A stretch of DNA of 64,000 nt, from NCBI GenBank assembly GCA_029216955.1, contig JANAVB010033217.1, positions 2,420,147 to 2,484,146 of the forward strand, read 5' to 3'. The notes beneath the pieces were generated by a model, which saw only the letters and a list, made by a program, of their open reading frames with translations, had not been told where the DNA came from and searched no databases. Positions 47,267-59,165 of this stretch are shown piece after piece (within the stretch, counting starts at the first letter, position 1; each line of letters opens with the position of its first letter). The DNA is from Iris pallida (taxonomy: Eukaryota; Streptophyta; Magnoliopsida; Asparagales; Iridaceae). Both the position numbers and the translations under genes were made by a program.

Positions 47267-49379
47267 CAATATCGATTTCAGATCGATCCAAGAAACAAAC
47301 TTTGATAGCTAAAGAAAATCAAAACAGTTAGAGAAATATTTCATATTGGTCCATTACCAATTTTATAATATTACTGTATAAAGTTGAATGACGATGGAAA
47401 ATTAGATATCGAATTTTGAAAAAAAAATTATATGCATAAAAAAATTACTTATAAGGGTGTATTAATCGATTTCAATGATTAATAGATAATTTTAATGATA
47501 AATAAAAATTAATTAATTTTAATCTCTATATAAAATTTTAAAACTACTTGTTTGTTCTTTTAGTGATTATTATTATTATAGTGTAAGGAGTTACACCATA
47601 TACATGTATTTCAAGTAGTAACCCCTCAAAAAGTTCGGTTAATTTCTTCGTACCATTAAATAAGTCTCACAAAATATTCACCATTTAGTTACACAATTTG
47701 ATGAAGCGCAACCCTAAAAGAACAACACTGTAATCCACCAGAGAAATTGATAGAATAGCCAAGAGGTTTTATAAACAACAAATCTGCAAATTTTGTCAAT
47801 GTCCTTTCTTCAATCTATTCAACCATATATTCTACATCACAATTTTTGTCAAGTATGGTTATGACTCAGAACCCACTAACAAAATTAAATATAACCCATA
47901 ATCAACAATTCACAACCTATCTTGTATTACCACCAACATAGAAAATAGAGGAATAATGTATAATATTTGTTATTATATTTAAGTACGCTTATAATAATTC
48001 ATCGATTGGTAAAATACACATTTTTTACAACATTTTATAAAAAAAATATGCTCAGTTTTGGAAATACTAAAATTGCTTATTCGGTTTTGGTCCAAAACCG
48101 AATAAGAATTATACAATTATGTAAATTCTCTCAATTTAAAGAATAATTTGTTATTAAAATTATGTATATTTTGAAAACAACAATTATATTTATATGTTTT
48201 GACGTCCAACTTTGATAATTTAACAACTAGTCTAACTTTGAACGCAACTTTGAAATACAACAAATGTGTATAGAAATTATAATTTTAATATAATTTAACC
48301 ATGATTCCAACATTGGATCCAATCCATTAAATAATAGAAATTCCAACCGAACAAATCGAATAAACCGAATTGATTATTTGGTTCGATCCGGTTCGGTTTC
48401 GGTTTTGGCTACTTTGTATTTGATTTTGGTTTCGATTTTATATTTTTAGAATTTTATTTTATTCGGTTTTGACTATTTCAGGTCGGTTGAGAGCGAATAA
48501 ACCGAAAGCTCACCCATAATAACTACCATCTTGTGTAATAAACAATATATTGTATTATGTTGGATTGGCTAGGAATAGAACAACCAATCTATTGCAAAAA
48601 CAAAACAAAAATCACGTCTGCTAAAATTCCAAAGCTGTTTTAAAATAAAATTTTGAGTTATTTTTAAATAAATTCAAGATATAATTCAGTTGATTCACTT
48701 ATAAGATCATAAAGAGACCTCAAAAAGGTAATTGAACAAACTGATAGGACTAAAATCTCTAATCCTTTTATACACTTTATGGGCAATAAGATATTTGTAT
48801 ACTAACTTTTATGTCTGCCAATACCATAACATAATTTTTCAATCAACCTGAGGATATCAGGATCGAGATCCAACAAGATTTACAGTAGAAACATCAAATT
48901 TTTTTTAGCAATATAGTGTTATCTCTTTTCAGATCCCATACTTCCTTCTTAAGCTCCTCTCGGTCGAAGAGCTTCATAGCTTTGGCATTTAAAAGCATAA
49001 TAAGTTGTAAAAGCATGTAAATGAAGAAAACTTATTTATCTCAATGATTATGCTTCAAAATTCGAATAGTTGTTAGATATTTTTAATGATTAATTCATCA
49101 ATTGAATATATGACAACAAAGTTAAAGCATTATTTTAAAGAGTAAAATAGAGGTGTAGGAGTAATGATTTTTACAAGATTGAAGATTAGGATGAGCAAAA
49201 AATCGTGGAAGAAATTTGTGCAAGGAAACTAATACATTAGGCTTGTCTTTCGAAGCCGTGGAAGGGATGGATTTCATCATGTGACATATCCATTTAATCA
49301 AGAGCTACTACTAAGTGATATGTCAACCTAATAAGACCAACATTTCAAATATTATCATCCTATCAATATTTTAAATATA
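47267..49379. other. CACTA interior, right: AT-rich, no gene seen
   Basis: No ORF, RNA gene or complete transposon is recognised. A low-complexity (CGGTTT)-like stretch, related to many plant intergenic repeats, spans about 48340-48500. Confidence 0.5.
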
Positions 49380-49896
49380 AATTTGCAACATTGTCCAAAC
49401 ATTGTAAAATACACATCTTTTACAACATTTTATAAAAGTTGTTCAATATAACATTTTTGTAATATTTCTTAAACATTGTAAAATGACATTACATACACAA
49501 CGTTTATATAAAGTGGTAAAACAAAATTATTTTTACAACATCGAACAAATATCGTGAAAGATAAAAAAAGTTATAACAGTTGATAAACGTTGTTGCACAT
49601 GATTTTTTTTACAACGTTTTAATTACATTGTCAAAATTAATAACTTGGACAACATTAAATAAACGTTGTCAAAATTAATAAATGTTACAATGTTAATAAA
49701 ATATTGTTGAAGACAGTAATTCACAACTTTTGTGAATGACCATTGTAGAAGTCTTAATGTTTGAAAATAAAACGTTGTTTGCACCTGTATTTCATAACGT
49801 TTTTACAATAAAGGTTGTAAAAGACCCTCCATGTTTACAACGTTTTCAGGAAATATTATAGATGGAACGTTGTAAAAGGAGTTTTTTCTTGTAGTG
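49380..49896. repeat. CACTA right subterminal and terminal repeats
   Basis: Inverted counterpart of 40565-41110, with the same ACAACGTT words, ending CTTGTAGTG at 49896. Confidence 0.8.
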
Positions 49897-50270
49897 ACGA
49901 GCCTTGAGATCGTAGGGCTATGTGACTTGACAACCGCAGAAAGAGCGGTGCAGTACTTAGAATGCCTTTGAAAGACCAACATAACTTTGCCTAACTTATT
50001 TGTGCAACAACTAAACGAGCAAAGGCTGCGTCAAGCTTTGCCTCGAGGGAATGTATCGTGCACATTTTTGACTTGAACAACCAAGTTCGTTAGGGTGCCT
50101 AGACTTACGCCACAAGCCGTACACTGCAACGTGCACTGTAACTTAACCCGTGGGACGAGCAAGGCAATGCCAAGCCCTGGACGATGGGACCGTACATGCT
50201 TTATCAAGCATTTATGTAGGCGATCCTATGACTTAGGCTAGTTCCAGCTTTGTGGCTGACCTCTTTCACC
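49897..50270 (-). repeat. Inverted segment of the Tekay-like 3' LTR
   Basis: Reverse-complemented, it matches the solo LTR from about 51890 to 52240 (for example CTAGCCTAAGTCATAGG and GCGGTTGTCAAGT..ACATAG). That is exactly the part expected to follow the 342-bp piece at 40223-40564. Its orientation is opposite to both neighbouring LTR pieces. Confidence 0.75.
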
Positions 50271-51430
50271 TCGACCCTCTGAATCAAATCAAGAACTCGG
50301 GATAACTGTATCAATTTAGAGTGAATTACTCTGAAAATATAAGTTTCGTACCAAAAAGAGAAAAAATAAGGTTCTAGAAAAGAAAGAGAATTATTTCATG
50401 ATCTGCAAAACCAAAGAAATGAATTGATTATATAATTGTCGCAACGATACCATAAAATGTGCCTTGAATGACTTGTTAACTTAGCACGATCATGGACAAC
50501 TTGTGCACAAGGGCGATTGTTTCTTCGGACGGTATCCTGGGGCCACATGAGCGATCCAGCCTAGGAAGAAACATGATAGGTATGATAGATTGTACCGCAG
50601 GTATTCTGTGCTCTTTCAATGGGGCTCGCTACCCGTGTTGAACGTGCACCGTCTAAACTAAGCTATGTCCAGGATGATTTTTATGCCATTGACCTCCACA
50701 AATATGCACTGGTTAAACTTATGTTACGCAATATGACAGGAAAGAATATTGTAAGCTTTATGTTGCACAGCACGCTCTACTGTGGGTAAGTTCTAGTATA
50801 ATATCTCCTTGTTTATATTTTATCAAACTGCTTGCATGCAACTGACTAGGATGGCTAGAAAGATCACTAAAACATGTTGCATATTTTATCTAAATTCTTG
50901 AACCAAATGAGGGCACGGAAATAATTAGCCACTCGCCAGTATACATTGATTGTACTGATCCTCGCTCTCTACAAGTGCTATAAATCAGGAGGAGTGTGCC
51001 TCGTGACTGAAGGCAGCGCTCATATGCTTTGAAGCTTCGTCCGTGAACACGAAGCCTTGACCCAATATCTTTTGAAGGCTCCGCAACTCTCCAAGCAAAA
51101 ATGTCTCAACTCTCCCCTATTCAAGGTCTCTGCACATTTTGTATGTATAAAGGGGTGTGATGTATGGAACGGCTATCTCATCGACGTTCATTTTGTAAAG
51201 GAGTCAGTTTGTAAGCCCGTGCGGCGCTTTTGTATCGAGTCTGTAATATGATGTTCATTATCACTAAAGCTCAAGTTTCTTTTATTTAATGTGTTCAATT
51301 TACTCTGTGCACTCTTTTGCTGTTGTGTTTCGGATAACCTTATCAAAATGCCTTGTGCGAGCGTAACCTAGGCTCGTACAATATCATGCCCGGAGGACGA
51401 CTAACAATTCTTCGGAATCGAGGCGTGACA
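50271..51430 (+). repeat. 3' LTR of the Tekay-like element, distal part
   Basis: From about 50470 it matches the solo LTR near 52690 (CATGGACAACTTGTGC), and from 50626 to 51430 it matches the 5' LTR (35757-36561). TATA box at 50978-50985. It ends GGCGTGACA. The tandem repeats of the solo LTR (52356-52650) are absent. 50271-50470 has no match that I can see. Confidence 0.75.
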
Positions 51431-51539
51431 CAATATAGAGCTCCTACAGCATCCGTACACCAGGTACTATGACCTCTGCAAACTCAATCACAAATGTTAT
51501 AATAGTAGAGGCCGCATCAAGATGTACATGCACAGTTTG
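51431..51539. other. Short flank between two LTRs
   Basis: 109 bp between the end of the Tekay-like 3' LTR and the solo LTR; it continues at 54092 after the solo LTR. No family is recognised. Confidence 0.4.
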
Positions 51540-54091
51540 TGTAGTACCCCGTCCCGCTCAGTCAATCGGAGGAATCGAAATGCCGACGACGTTCGGACTT
51601 AGCCTCGCAATGGCTTGTTCGAAGACTCGCTCAGGTGGGGTTGTTTCGGTGAACTTGCCTCATCTTAGCCTTCACATAATAAATTGCATGTTTTCAACCT
51701 GCACAAGTTAGGCTTGATAATAAAAGAAACGCATCCACATAGCTAAGAGAATAATCCCGATGGGTCAGAATGTGTTAGAACATTGAAAAAGGTCCCACGG
51801 TCTGCTTAGAAGTTTGTTCAGCGTGTTTTCAAAATGGCACTCAGGTCCTTCGTCATGTGGCTTAGAAGAAGGAAGTTGGCCTAAGTTGCTAAGTTGCCAC
51901 AATGCTGGAATTAGCCTAAGTCATAGGCGTCGCCCGTATGAATGCTTGATAAAGTATGCACGGTCCCGTCGTCCAAAGCTTGGCATAGCCTTCGCCTGTC
52001 CCGTGGTTTAAGTCGTATTGTACGGCTTGTGGCTTAAGTCTAGGCACCCAAAGAGCTTGGTTGTTCAAGTCGACTGCGTGCATAGCACGTTCCCTCGATG
52101 CGAAGATTGGCTTAGCCTTTGTTCATCAAGTCGTTGCCCGAATAAGTTAGACAAGAGTTTTGCTAGGCTATCAAAGTCATAGCAAGCACTATCCCATGTT
52201 GTTTGCGGTTGTCAAGTTACATAGTCCCATAAGAACAAGGTTCTTCATATAAAGTATGTGACTTGAGCGATAGTGTCGCCTAGAGAACAAGTCAGTCTAA
52301 GGCAGAGCCACGGTTGGTTTAGTGAAAAGCATGCTACGAACAAAGGAAGCACATTCCCGCTACTTGGGAGTCTCGATAAGGAAGTACACGAGATCGATCC
52401 CGCTACTTGGGAGTCTCGATAAGGAAGCACATGAGATCAGTCCCGCTACTTGGGAGTCTCGATAAGGAAGGTCACGAGTCTCGCTACTTGGGAGTCTCGA
52501 TAAGGACGGTCATGAGATCGGTCCCGCTACTTGGGAGTCTCGATAAGAAAGCACACGAGATCGGTCCTGCTACTTAGGAGTCTCGATAAGAAAGTCCACA
52601 CAACTGGTTGTCGCCGAGATCGGTCCCGCTACTTGGGAGTCTCGATAGAAAGTTAGAAAGCATGGTCATGGATAAGGAAGTACTTGGTAGATCGAGTTGA
52701 GTCTTGCATGGTCATTGGACAACTTGCGCGTAAGGTGAATTCCTCGAACTACCCCGGGGCGCCGGGTTCGTGTTGGCCTAGGGGGAATTACAGATATTGT
52801 ACGGCCTTCATCGACGGTACGACTCGATTGAAGTGAACCATTATAATATAGGTTGTGGGTCATTCGGTGGGAGCTCGTACCTCGCACACGGATGGTCACC
52901 GTATGCAAAGATCTAGGATAGCTTGACATTGCTAGTGATCACTCATATAGATGTGTCAGCATAAGAGCGGCTATCCGTGTGTATGCCTTTAGATTGCTTC
53001 AAGTACTAGCAAGTTACGAGTTGGGTTAACAAGGCATAATTATAGCAAGCGCTAACCTTGAATCGACACGGGTTAGGGTGTGCACGGTTGCAACACCATT
53101 CTGGAGCCTAAGATTTGGCTATAGCAAGGACACGTGCTTCGACATGAATGTGGCATCGTCTCGAGTTAAGTCAGAAAGGGCCGTAAGGCAAGTTGGTTAA
53201 GTCTGGTTTATCCTTGGGAGGTACGACCTCGATCTTAAGGCACGATCAAGTCTAGTGGCACGACCATCACGAGTCGTCCCCTTGACGTCATTGGCACGAT
53301 AATGGTTTAGAGGCACATAAAAATAAGTGAAGGTCTTGGCACGGCCGAGTTTGTATAAGTTTCTACTTGGCGAGGCACTACCTCGAATATATATATTGAA
53401 GTCACAAATAGAGTATAGCACGACCCTTCGTTGCATTGCCAAGTATAGGCCAAAACGTCTTTGTCCTAAAATTAATCCTAAGGCAATACTAGAAAGACAA
53501 TCAAAAGGGGATTAAGTTGCACAAAGTAAATGAACGTGTCAGTTTTGTATGGATGGGCGAGGAGCTCACTCCACCAGTACAATTGAGTACTGACACCCAC
53601 ACAGTTTTTATGTGCAGGCACAAGTAGAAGCCTGATGGCGCAGAGCCCGCTTGGATGCGTCGAGGCATGGAGTTCCTTGGTGTTTCGAGGCGTGCGGCCG
53701 CATGTAGTCGGAACTTATATGGGACATAATGTATGGACATCGCCATTCCGCAGAATCTGCCACTCATCTTGAAGCTTGTAAGAAGAATTGAGAGATAGCA
53801 GATTGACTTGTAATATGAGAGAAAAGTGAGCCTGAGAGACTTATAATCTGTCCTTGTGCCCATATTGTAATCCTTGTTCAATATCAATAAAATAGTATTT
53901 TGTATGACTTGTGTTTTGCTTCAAATTTTTGCTGCTGACTATTCAATATTTCTGCTTGGAACTTCTGTACGATGACCCCCGTCGCTTAGCCTGTTATCAG
54001 CCATTATGGACCTACCTTACGTGAGTGCAACATAGGCTCACACGACATCACGCCTTAGCGATGACGATCGCTACTACGGCAGCGGGTGACA
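51540..54091 (+). mobile_element. Solo LTR of a related Gypsy family
   Basis: Starts TGTAGTACCCCGTCCCGCTC and ends GCGGGTGACA. It is flanked by GTTTG (51535-51539) and GTTCG (54092-54096), a 5-bp duplication with one mismatch. The 5' part matches the 3' LTR of the neighbouring element; the 3' third is different apart from the GTGAGTGCAACATAGGCTC motif near the end, so it is a different subfamily. A poly(A) signal (AATAAAA) is near 53888. No interior is attached, as after LTR-LTR recombination. Confidence 0.72.
52356..52650. repeat. Tandem repeat, ~43-bp unit, seven copies
   Basis: Each unit begins CCCGCTACTTGGGAGTCTCG and continues ATAAGGAAG.ACACGAGATCGGT. Starts are at 52356, 52399, 52442 and onward, with one longer unit. 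Found only in the solo LTR. Confidence 0.9.
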
Positions 54092-54480
54092 GTTCGCAAA
54101 GCAACATATTCACCAGCGGATATAGAAGTACAAAAAAATGCTTAGAAAATAAAGCCAATTTTGAGTGCAAAAGAGTGCTACTCTTAAGTAAAGAGGGCAA
54201 ATTTTGCCTCTGCTATAGATTTTTGCTCAGGGTACCTTAGAGCAAAGATCTTCGTCGTCCATGAAGGGAGCCTTTACGTGGAAAACATAGTTTACACATG
54301 TGCGAATGCTATGTTTTTGATCAAGCTGTTCTTCATCGAAAATGCCCATATCTATTACATTTTTGCTCAGAGTGTCTACATGAAAAAATATTACTTTGTG
54401 TATATGTCAGGTTTTCGCTCAGGAAGCTCAAGACTAAAAATACTACTTTTTATTCTCCTAGTAGAGACAATGGGTTATGA
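54092..54480. other. Unassigned flank
   Basis: AT-rich with two overlapping short ORFs of no recognisable family. Words such as TTTTGCTCAG recur (about 54226, 54361, 54415). Confidence 0.4.
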
Positions 54481-55096
54481 CTGACGTTATGGATCCTGAG
54501 GCGACAAAACTTTTAATGTGATAAGTTTCAAAAAATTTAAGCATTTTCCATGATTATACTGTCGTAATCATGGGGATTAATTCTCATCTCTGTAACTGAT
54601 GACACATGGCATGTTCGTAGTGATTTGTGTGAACGTTAAAGTCGGTTTAGATCTGGAAATTAATGGGCATTGAAGCCTACAATTTTTTCTCTAGTATAGG
54701 TTTAGTGGAAATAAGCAAAATAATGCATATTTGCTCATTTTTGCACTAAAATTTAATAGAAACCGTTACAGTACTATTAGACTATAAATACCTCAATTTC
54801 TATGTGACCAAGGTAATAACGTATCGATTCTTAAACTCTATTGTTGTTGCACTCTACCCTCCGCAGTGATTGTCGTTCTAGAGCAATTAGTAAGTTTCAT
54901 GTCTTCTCTTGGATAGCCATTGGAGCGTACTAATCAAGCGTCGATCGAGTTCTCCATCGCTACACTCTTCAGATCTCTTTATTACTTGTACTTAGAATTG
55001 ACTTGTGATCTTTGTAATAGATAATTCTTTGTACTTAAAAGTAATAACAAATTTTTCTTAAAAGAAATTGTAAATTTCCTTTCACCCGAAAATAAA
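54481..55096 (+). repeat. 3' part of an Ogre/Tat-type LTR (left edge unknown)
   Basis: TATA box TATAAATA at 54783-54790, AATAAA at 55091-55096, then the primer site directly after. No partner LTR is in the window, so length is unknown. Confidence 0.6.
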
Positions 55097-55097
55097 A

Positions 55098-55113
55098 TGG
55101 CGACTCTGCTGGG
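55098..55113 (+). promoter_or_regulatory. Ogre/Tat-type primer-binding site
   Basis: TGGCGACTCTGCTGGG. The same site is typical of Ogre/Tat elements, where it is usually ascribed to a tRNA-Arg primer. It is a different primer class from the neighbouring Tekay-like element. Confidence 0.7.
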
Positions 55114-56776
55114 TGTAATGCCTCGCACCGCAAGGTGCATTACGCTGAGTCGATCGATGCGATAAGGTATGTGTTTGATTCGAGGAAGCATGATTTCAAT
55201 TTGAAAAAGTATTAACTTGGTTGGTTTTATGTGCGGACATATGCGAAGTTCCTTGCGATTAGAGGATCGCCTTGCGATGAGTTAAAGCGTGAGCACGATA
55301 GTTCGAATCAGTGGTTAGTTTAAGGGAACATAAAGTATTTGCATGATTAGCTCGGACGAGATAATCATGCAATGATGATAACGTGTCGGGCTGCATCTAT
55401 TCGACGAAGCGATATGCGGAATAACTTAAGTTGAGTGAGCTCTGTCCCTTCTTCCCTACTCCTTCATGCCCTAATAAAATGTAAAACATCGTGCTTGTAT
55501 TTCTATCAATTTCATGTGCGTGGTAGGATAAATAGACATCAAAGTATGTGTCGAACACTAAGATAGAACATTGAACAATTGAAACGAACGTGCATCAAGT
55601 GCACGATTCGGGTTAGGATATTGAAGTGTTAATCGAAGCATGCATAGAGTGCACAAATCAGAGAACACTGAACGTAGAACATCAAAAGATCATATCGTGG
55701 CATGCATCGAGTGCACAACCTATAGAACATGGAACACTAAGTCTTAGAACATTGGATAACAGTGTCAAAATGTGCCCGAGTGCACGAGGATGTTGTAGTA
55801 CAATTTTGTATGCGAAGCAAATAGTTGTGGCATAATTGACACAAAACTATTGGAAGGGGTATGGTGCCCACGAATTGAATGTGGCATATTGCCTCCTTAT
55901 GTTGGGGCCTTCGGGCCTTCATTCGGAATGCTGATCGGATAAGTAATGATTGCACGGATTTATAGAATGTCATGAGATGATATGGTTCATTCCTTACTTT
56001 CATTCGAGATGTGTATGCATTGGCATGGTCACAGACTTAGATAACTTGTGCACCGGTTTGCTTTTCTCGAACGTACTTACCAGGGAATCGGTACCGTTCG
56101 ACCTAGAAGAAAATTATGGTGTTTGAAGGCACACGGTATTGTGGGATATTTCATTCAGAAGGCTTATGACCTACTATTGAACATGGCATGCCATAATACT
56201 GGATAATGCGAGGCCTTCAGCCGGGCTAGCAACCCGAGTACGAAGGGTTCACCGTCTTATCATGAGATGCAGTCCATTATGGCACTGAATGCCATGACCT
56301 TTCATATAGATAAGGGCGCACACCAACGAATGTCTGATGCAAAGGGCAACAAGCGTTCCATTCTGTATCCTTGCGATGGTGGGTGTATTCATATAGATCG
56401 ACGACATGTTAACTTATGTATTGTGTGTAAATGGTGGGTATTCATCCTTGCTTGAGTGCAAGAGTGGGTAGATTGGTGGTATTAGGTCCAATTTGCATGT
56501 TTGTTTAGTATGCTTGCTTTGACATGATAGGGAAGGACGATAATATTCACCTTGCATCAGCGCAAGGGTAAGTGCGACAACGTATGGTAAGAAGTCGCGA
56601 TGTTGCGACATGCTTGATATATCTACTGCTTTACTTCTCTTATCAAATCATAACATGTTTAGCTGCTAATATGTTTTACTGCTTTTCAAGATGCCATGAA
56701 ACTAGTTCTAAGGCAATAATAGAAAGATCACCAAATAAGATGCATGTTTCACAAAACTACTTAGTATTGGCTTAGG
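55114..56776 (+). other. Leader remnant of the Ogre/Tat-type element
   Basis: 1.66 kb without a credible protein. Short repeats GCATGCATCGAGTGCAC occur at about 55590 (variant), 55637 and 55700, about 60 bp apart, and TGGTGGGT words near 56375-56440. Ogre-like elements have long leaders before gag; no gag is seen before the next LTR begins at 56777. Confidence 0.45.
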
Positions 56777-58277
56777 TGTTACGACCCGTACCCAGTGTAG
56801 GGGCACGAGAAGTGGGCACGTCCACCCTATGCCACAGTGTCGGTGGTAGAATGCTGTCCTAGGTCACATACATCTAACACAATATAAATATACCTGTACA
56901 AGATATACTCTCCAATCGGAGGACAATACAGAAGGTACAACTCAATCACAATTCTAAGGTCGAAATAGTACGAATAGATAGATATGAAATCTCAAAGAGA
57001 ACATACAGACCGAAGGAAAGAAGTCTAAGTGTCTTTACGATATAACATCTCAACATCCAGAAATAATACAACTCAGATGTCAAATACAAATGACATATAA
57101 AATAAGATAAACCTAGCAATCTAGACTAGGCAATAGGGGTGATGTCCTCAGCTAGAGCTGGATCCTCCTGGGGGTCTAACTCACAAGTGTCATCTAGGCT
57201 TGCTCCGTAGTAAGTAGAAAAGAACTCCTCGGTGTCATCTATAATATTTTCAACAGGTCCAGTCAGTACAGGAACGAATACATATCTCTTACGCAGTTCA
57301 TATCATGGCAGAAAATATAAAACAAGCAACAGAGTAAGATACATGAACTGTAAGAAATGTACATGGAAAATAAGAGAGATATTTGTAAACTGAAAATATC
57401 TTATATGATAAGTAAGAACTGTAAGTGACTAAGTGATTTAGAGCACAAGATGGTTATGTAAACAGGTTGGGTTGTACATGAATAAGCTACAGAGTTGCAC
57501 GTGAATACCTACTGGGGATAATGATCACATAACCACTTTTACTCACCCATACCCCAATCAATACACAAGGATCCAGTCAAGTTACGTTATTGCACATGAA
57601 TAACTACTTTATACAAGAAGCTCATGTGAACATGAGTGTACATGATTGCACATGAATATACATGAAGGCACATGAGAATATGTGTATACATGAATAGATA
57701 CAAGTCCAAGGAGTACATGATGCACATGATAATGTACATCAACATGAAATACCCGATGCACCCGCTTGGGGATAATATCTCATGAAAAGATCCATATATT
57801 ACTAATCCGTGATAACATCGTGACAGCATCAAGTAAAGTAATCTATAGCAAGAATATAAGTCCTAACAAGTATTAAACGATCAGAGAATGTAATCGCCTG
57901 ATATCCTGAACGACCGATGAGAATAGATATCCGTACAGGAGTAACTGAGTCCTATTTAGAGCAACACAGGTTACAATGTATCCAATATGTCATAAATGAA
58001 GTTTGTAATGCATTCTACATGATTCTAGGTCATTCTAGGTCAAAGTCAACTCTTGGTCAACTCTGGTCAACAATCTAGTCAAACTAGGTCAACTCTAGTC
58101 AAACTAGTCAACTAGCCTAGGTTCTAGTCAAACTCAAGTCTATATGTCATGTTAGGCCTATAGGGTCAAGTATAGGTCAAACTCACTATTCTAGGATACC
58201 TTAGAAACCAAGGTATTACAAGCCTAGTCCAACATTACCTATAGGCATATATGCCATATTCATATACACTCATCTAC

Positions 58278-58280
<3 letters not shown>
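56777..58280 (-). repeat. Truncated third member of the outer LTR family
   Basis: Starts TGTTACGACCCGTACCC and follows the outer LTR (889-2107 and onward past 10929) in order: GTGTCGGTGGTAGAATGCTGTCCTA-like block, quoted as TGTCGGTGGTAGAA, TCAACAGGTCCAGTCAG, the repeat array, and GGTCAAAGTCAACTC near 58040. It stops at a (TA)n tract. Clearly more diverged than the 889/16229 pair, with no partner LTR. Confidence 0.8.

Positions 58281-58359
<79 letters not shown>
58281..58359. repeat. (TA)n microsatellite left of the foldback MITE
   Basis: Pure TA run of about 79 bp ending at the MITE. Confidence 0.95.
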
Positions 58360-58361
<2 letters not shown>

Positions 58362-58821
58362 AAGCGGATCAAAAGCCCCCCTTAGAAAACCCCCTAACAA
58401 CCCCCCTCACTCTAATTCGTAATATTAATGTTAATATTAATGTTAATGTTAATATTAATGTTAATATTAACATTAAATACTAAAATTAATATTAAACTTA
58501 ACATTAAAATTAATATTAACATTAACATTAAATTAATATAAAAATATTAAAAAAATAAAAAAATTAATATTAACATTAACATTAATATTAACATTAATAT
58601 TAACATTAACATTAATATTAACATTAATATTAATATTAACATTAATGTTAACATTAATATTAACATTAATATTAGCATTAACATTAACATTAATATTAAC
58701 ATTAATATTAACATTAATATTAACATTAACATTAATATTAACATTAATATTAACATTAATATTACAAATTAGAGTGAGGGGGTTTTTTAGGGGGTTTTCT
58801 AAGGGGGACTTTTGATCCGGT

Positions 58822-58824
<3 letters not shown>
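58360..58824. mobile_element. Foldback MITE inserted in (TA)n (Micron-like)
   Basis: Terminal inverted repeats begin GGAAGCGGATCAAAAG (left) and GGGACCGGATCAAAAG (right, reverse complement) and stay alignable for about 65 bp (CCCCTTAGAAAACCCCCTAA, CCCTCACTCTAATT). The core is built of ATTAACATTAATATT words whose left part is the complement of the right, so nearly the whole element can fold. (TA)n lies immediately on both sides, as known for the rice Micron family. The all-Leu/Ile/Met ORF across the core is an artefact. No coding capacity. Confidence 0.82.

Positions 58825-58907
<83 letters not shown>
58825..58907. repeat. (TA)n microsatellite right of the foldback MITE
   Basis: About 83 bp of TA. 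Followed at 58908-59014 by two copies of TAGGTGTACCATTATGCACA. Confidence 0.95.
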
Positions 58908-58913
<6 letters not shown>

Positions 58914-59013
58914 GTAGGTGTACCATTATGCACATTAAAAAATATATATATATAGGTGTACCATTATGCACATTCATAAATATATACATAATATATGATA
59001 ACTTATATATACA

Positions 59014-59014
<1 letters not shown>
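58908..59014. repeat. Duplicated GTGTACCATTATGCACATT motif
   Basis: Two copies (about 58915 and 58956) about 40 bp apart, joined by TA-rich DNA. Likely a local slippage product. Confidence 0.7.

Positions 59015-59072
<58 letters not shown>
59015..59072. repeat. (TA)n microsatellite, insertion point of the LINE
   Basis: TA run ending where the LINE 5' sequence (CATTCTCGCGTGCGC) starts. TA repeats resume after the LINE at about 63984. Confidence 0.9.
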
Positions 59073-59074
<2 letters not shown>

Positions 59075-59165
59075 TTCTCGCGTGCGCAACCCTAGCGCCG
59101 CGGTGGTGACTTCTGTTCCTTCGACCTTCGCCGACCCCGGCTTGGTCGCTGGCCAGGTCGGAGCC

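Larger units (their letters stand above)
40565..49896. mobile_element. Non-autonomous CACTA element (about 9.3 kb)
   Basis: Starts CACTACAAAAAAAAACCC and ends GGAGTTTTTTCTTGTAGTG, so the termini are inverted CACTACAA. Both ends (40565-41110 and 49380-49896) are filled with the palindromic word ACAACGTTGTAAA and variants, the subterminal repeats. No transposase (TNP2-like) or TNPA reading frame is visible, so it depended on a helper. It has landed in the 3' LTR of the Tekay-like element. The flanking 3-bp sites do not match (TCT at 40562-40564, ACG at 49897-49899), and the right flank is inverted LTR sequence, so a rearrangement followed or accompanied insertion. Confidence 0.85.
35757..51430 (+). 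mobile_element. Tekay/Del-like Ty3/Gypsy element, damaged, with a CACTA in its 3' LTR
   Basis: A truncated 5' LTR (35757-36561) and a 3' LTR end (about 50626-51430) are direct repeats with about 10% mismatch by eye. TGGTATCAGAGC at 36565 is a perfect initiator-Met primer site. Gag, protease, RT and RNase H follow on the plus strand. The interior stops inside the integrase zinc finger at 40222, where the 3' LTR starts (TGTAGTACCCC at 40223). That LTR is broken by a 9.3-kb CACTA, with part of it inverted on the far side. The left boundary is approximate, and no target duplication can be tested. Confidence 0.8.

Noticed and set aside
52356..52650. CRISPR array
   Set aside because: The units are contiguous 43-bp tandem repeats without spacers, in a plant LTR.
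58547..58756. All Leu/Ile/Met ORF on the minus strand
   Set aside because: It is a translation of the ATTAACATTAATATT core of the foldback MITE.
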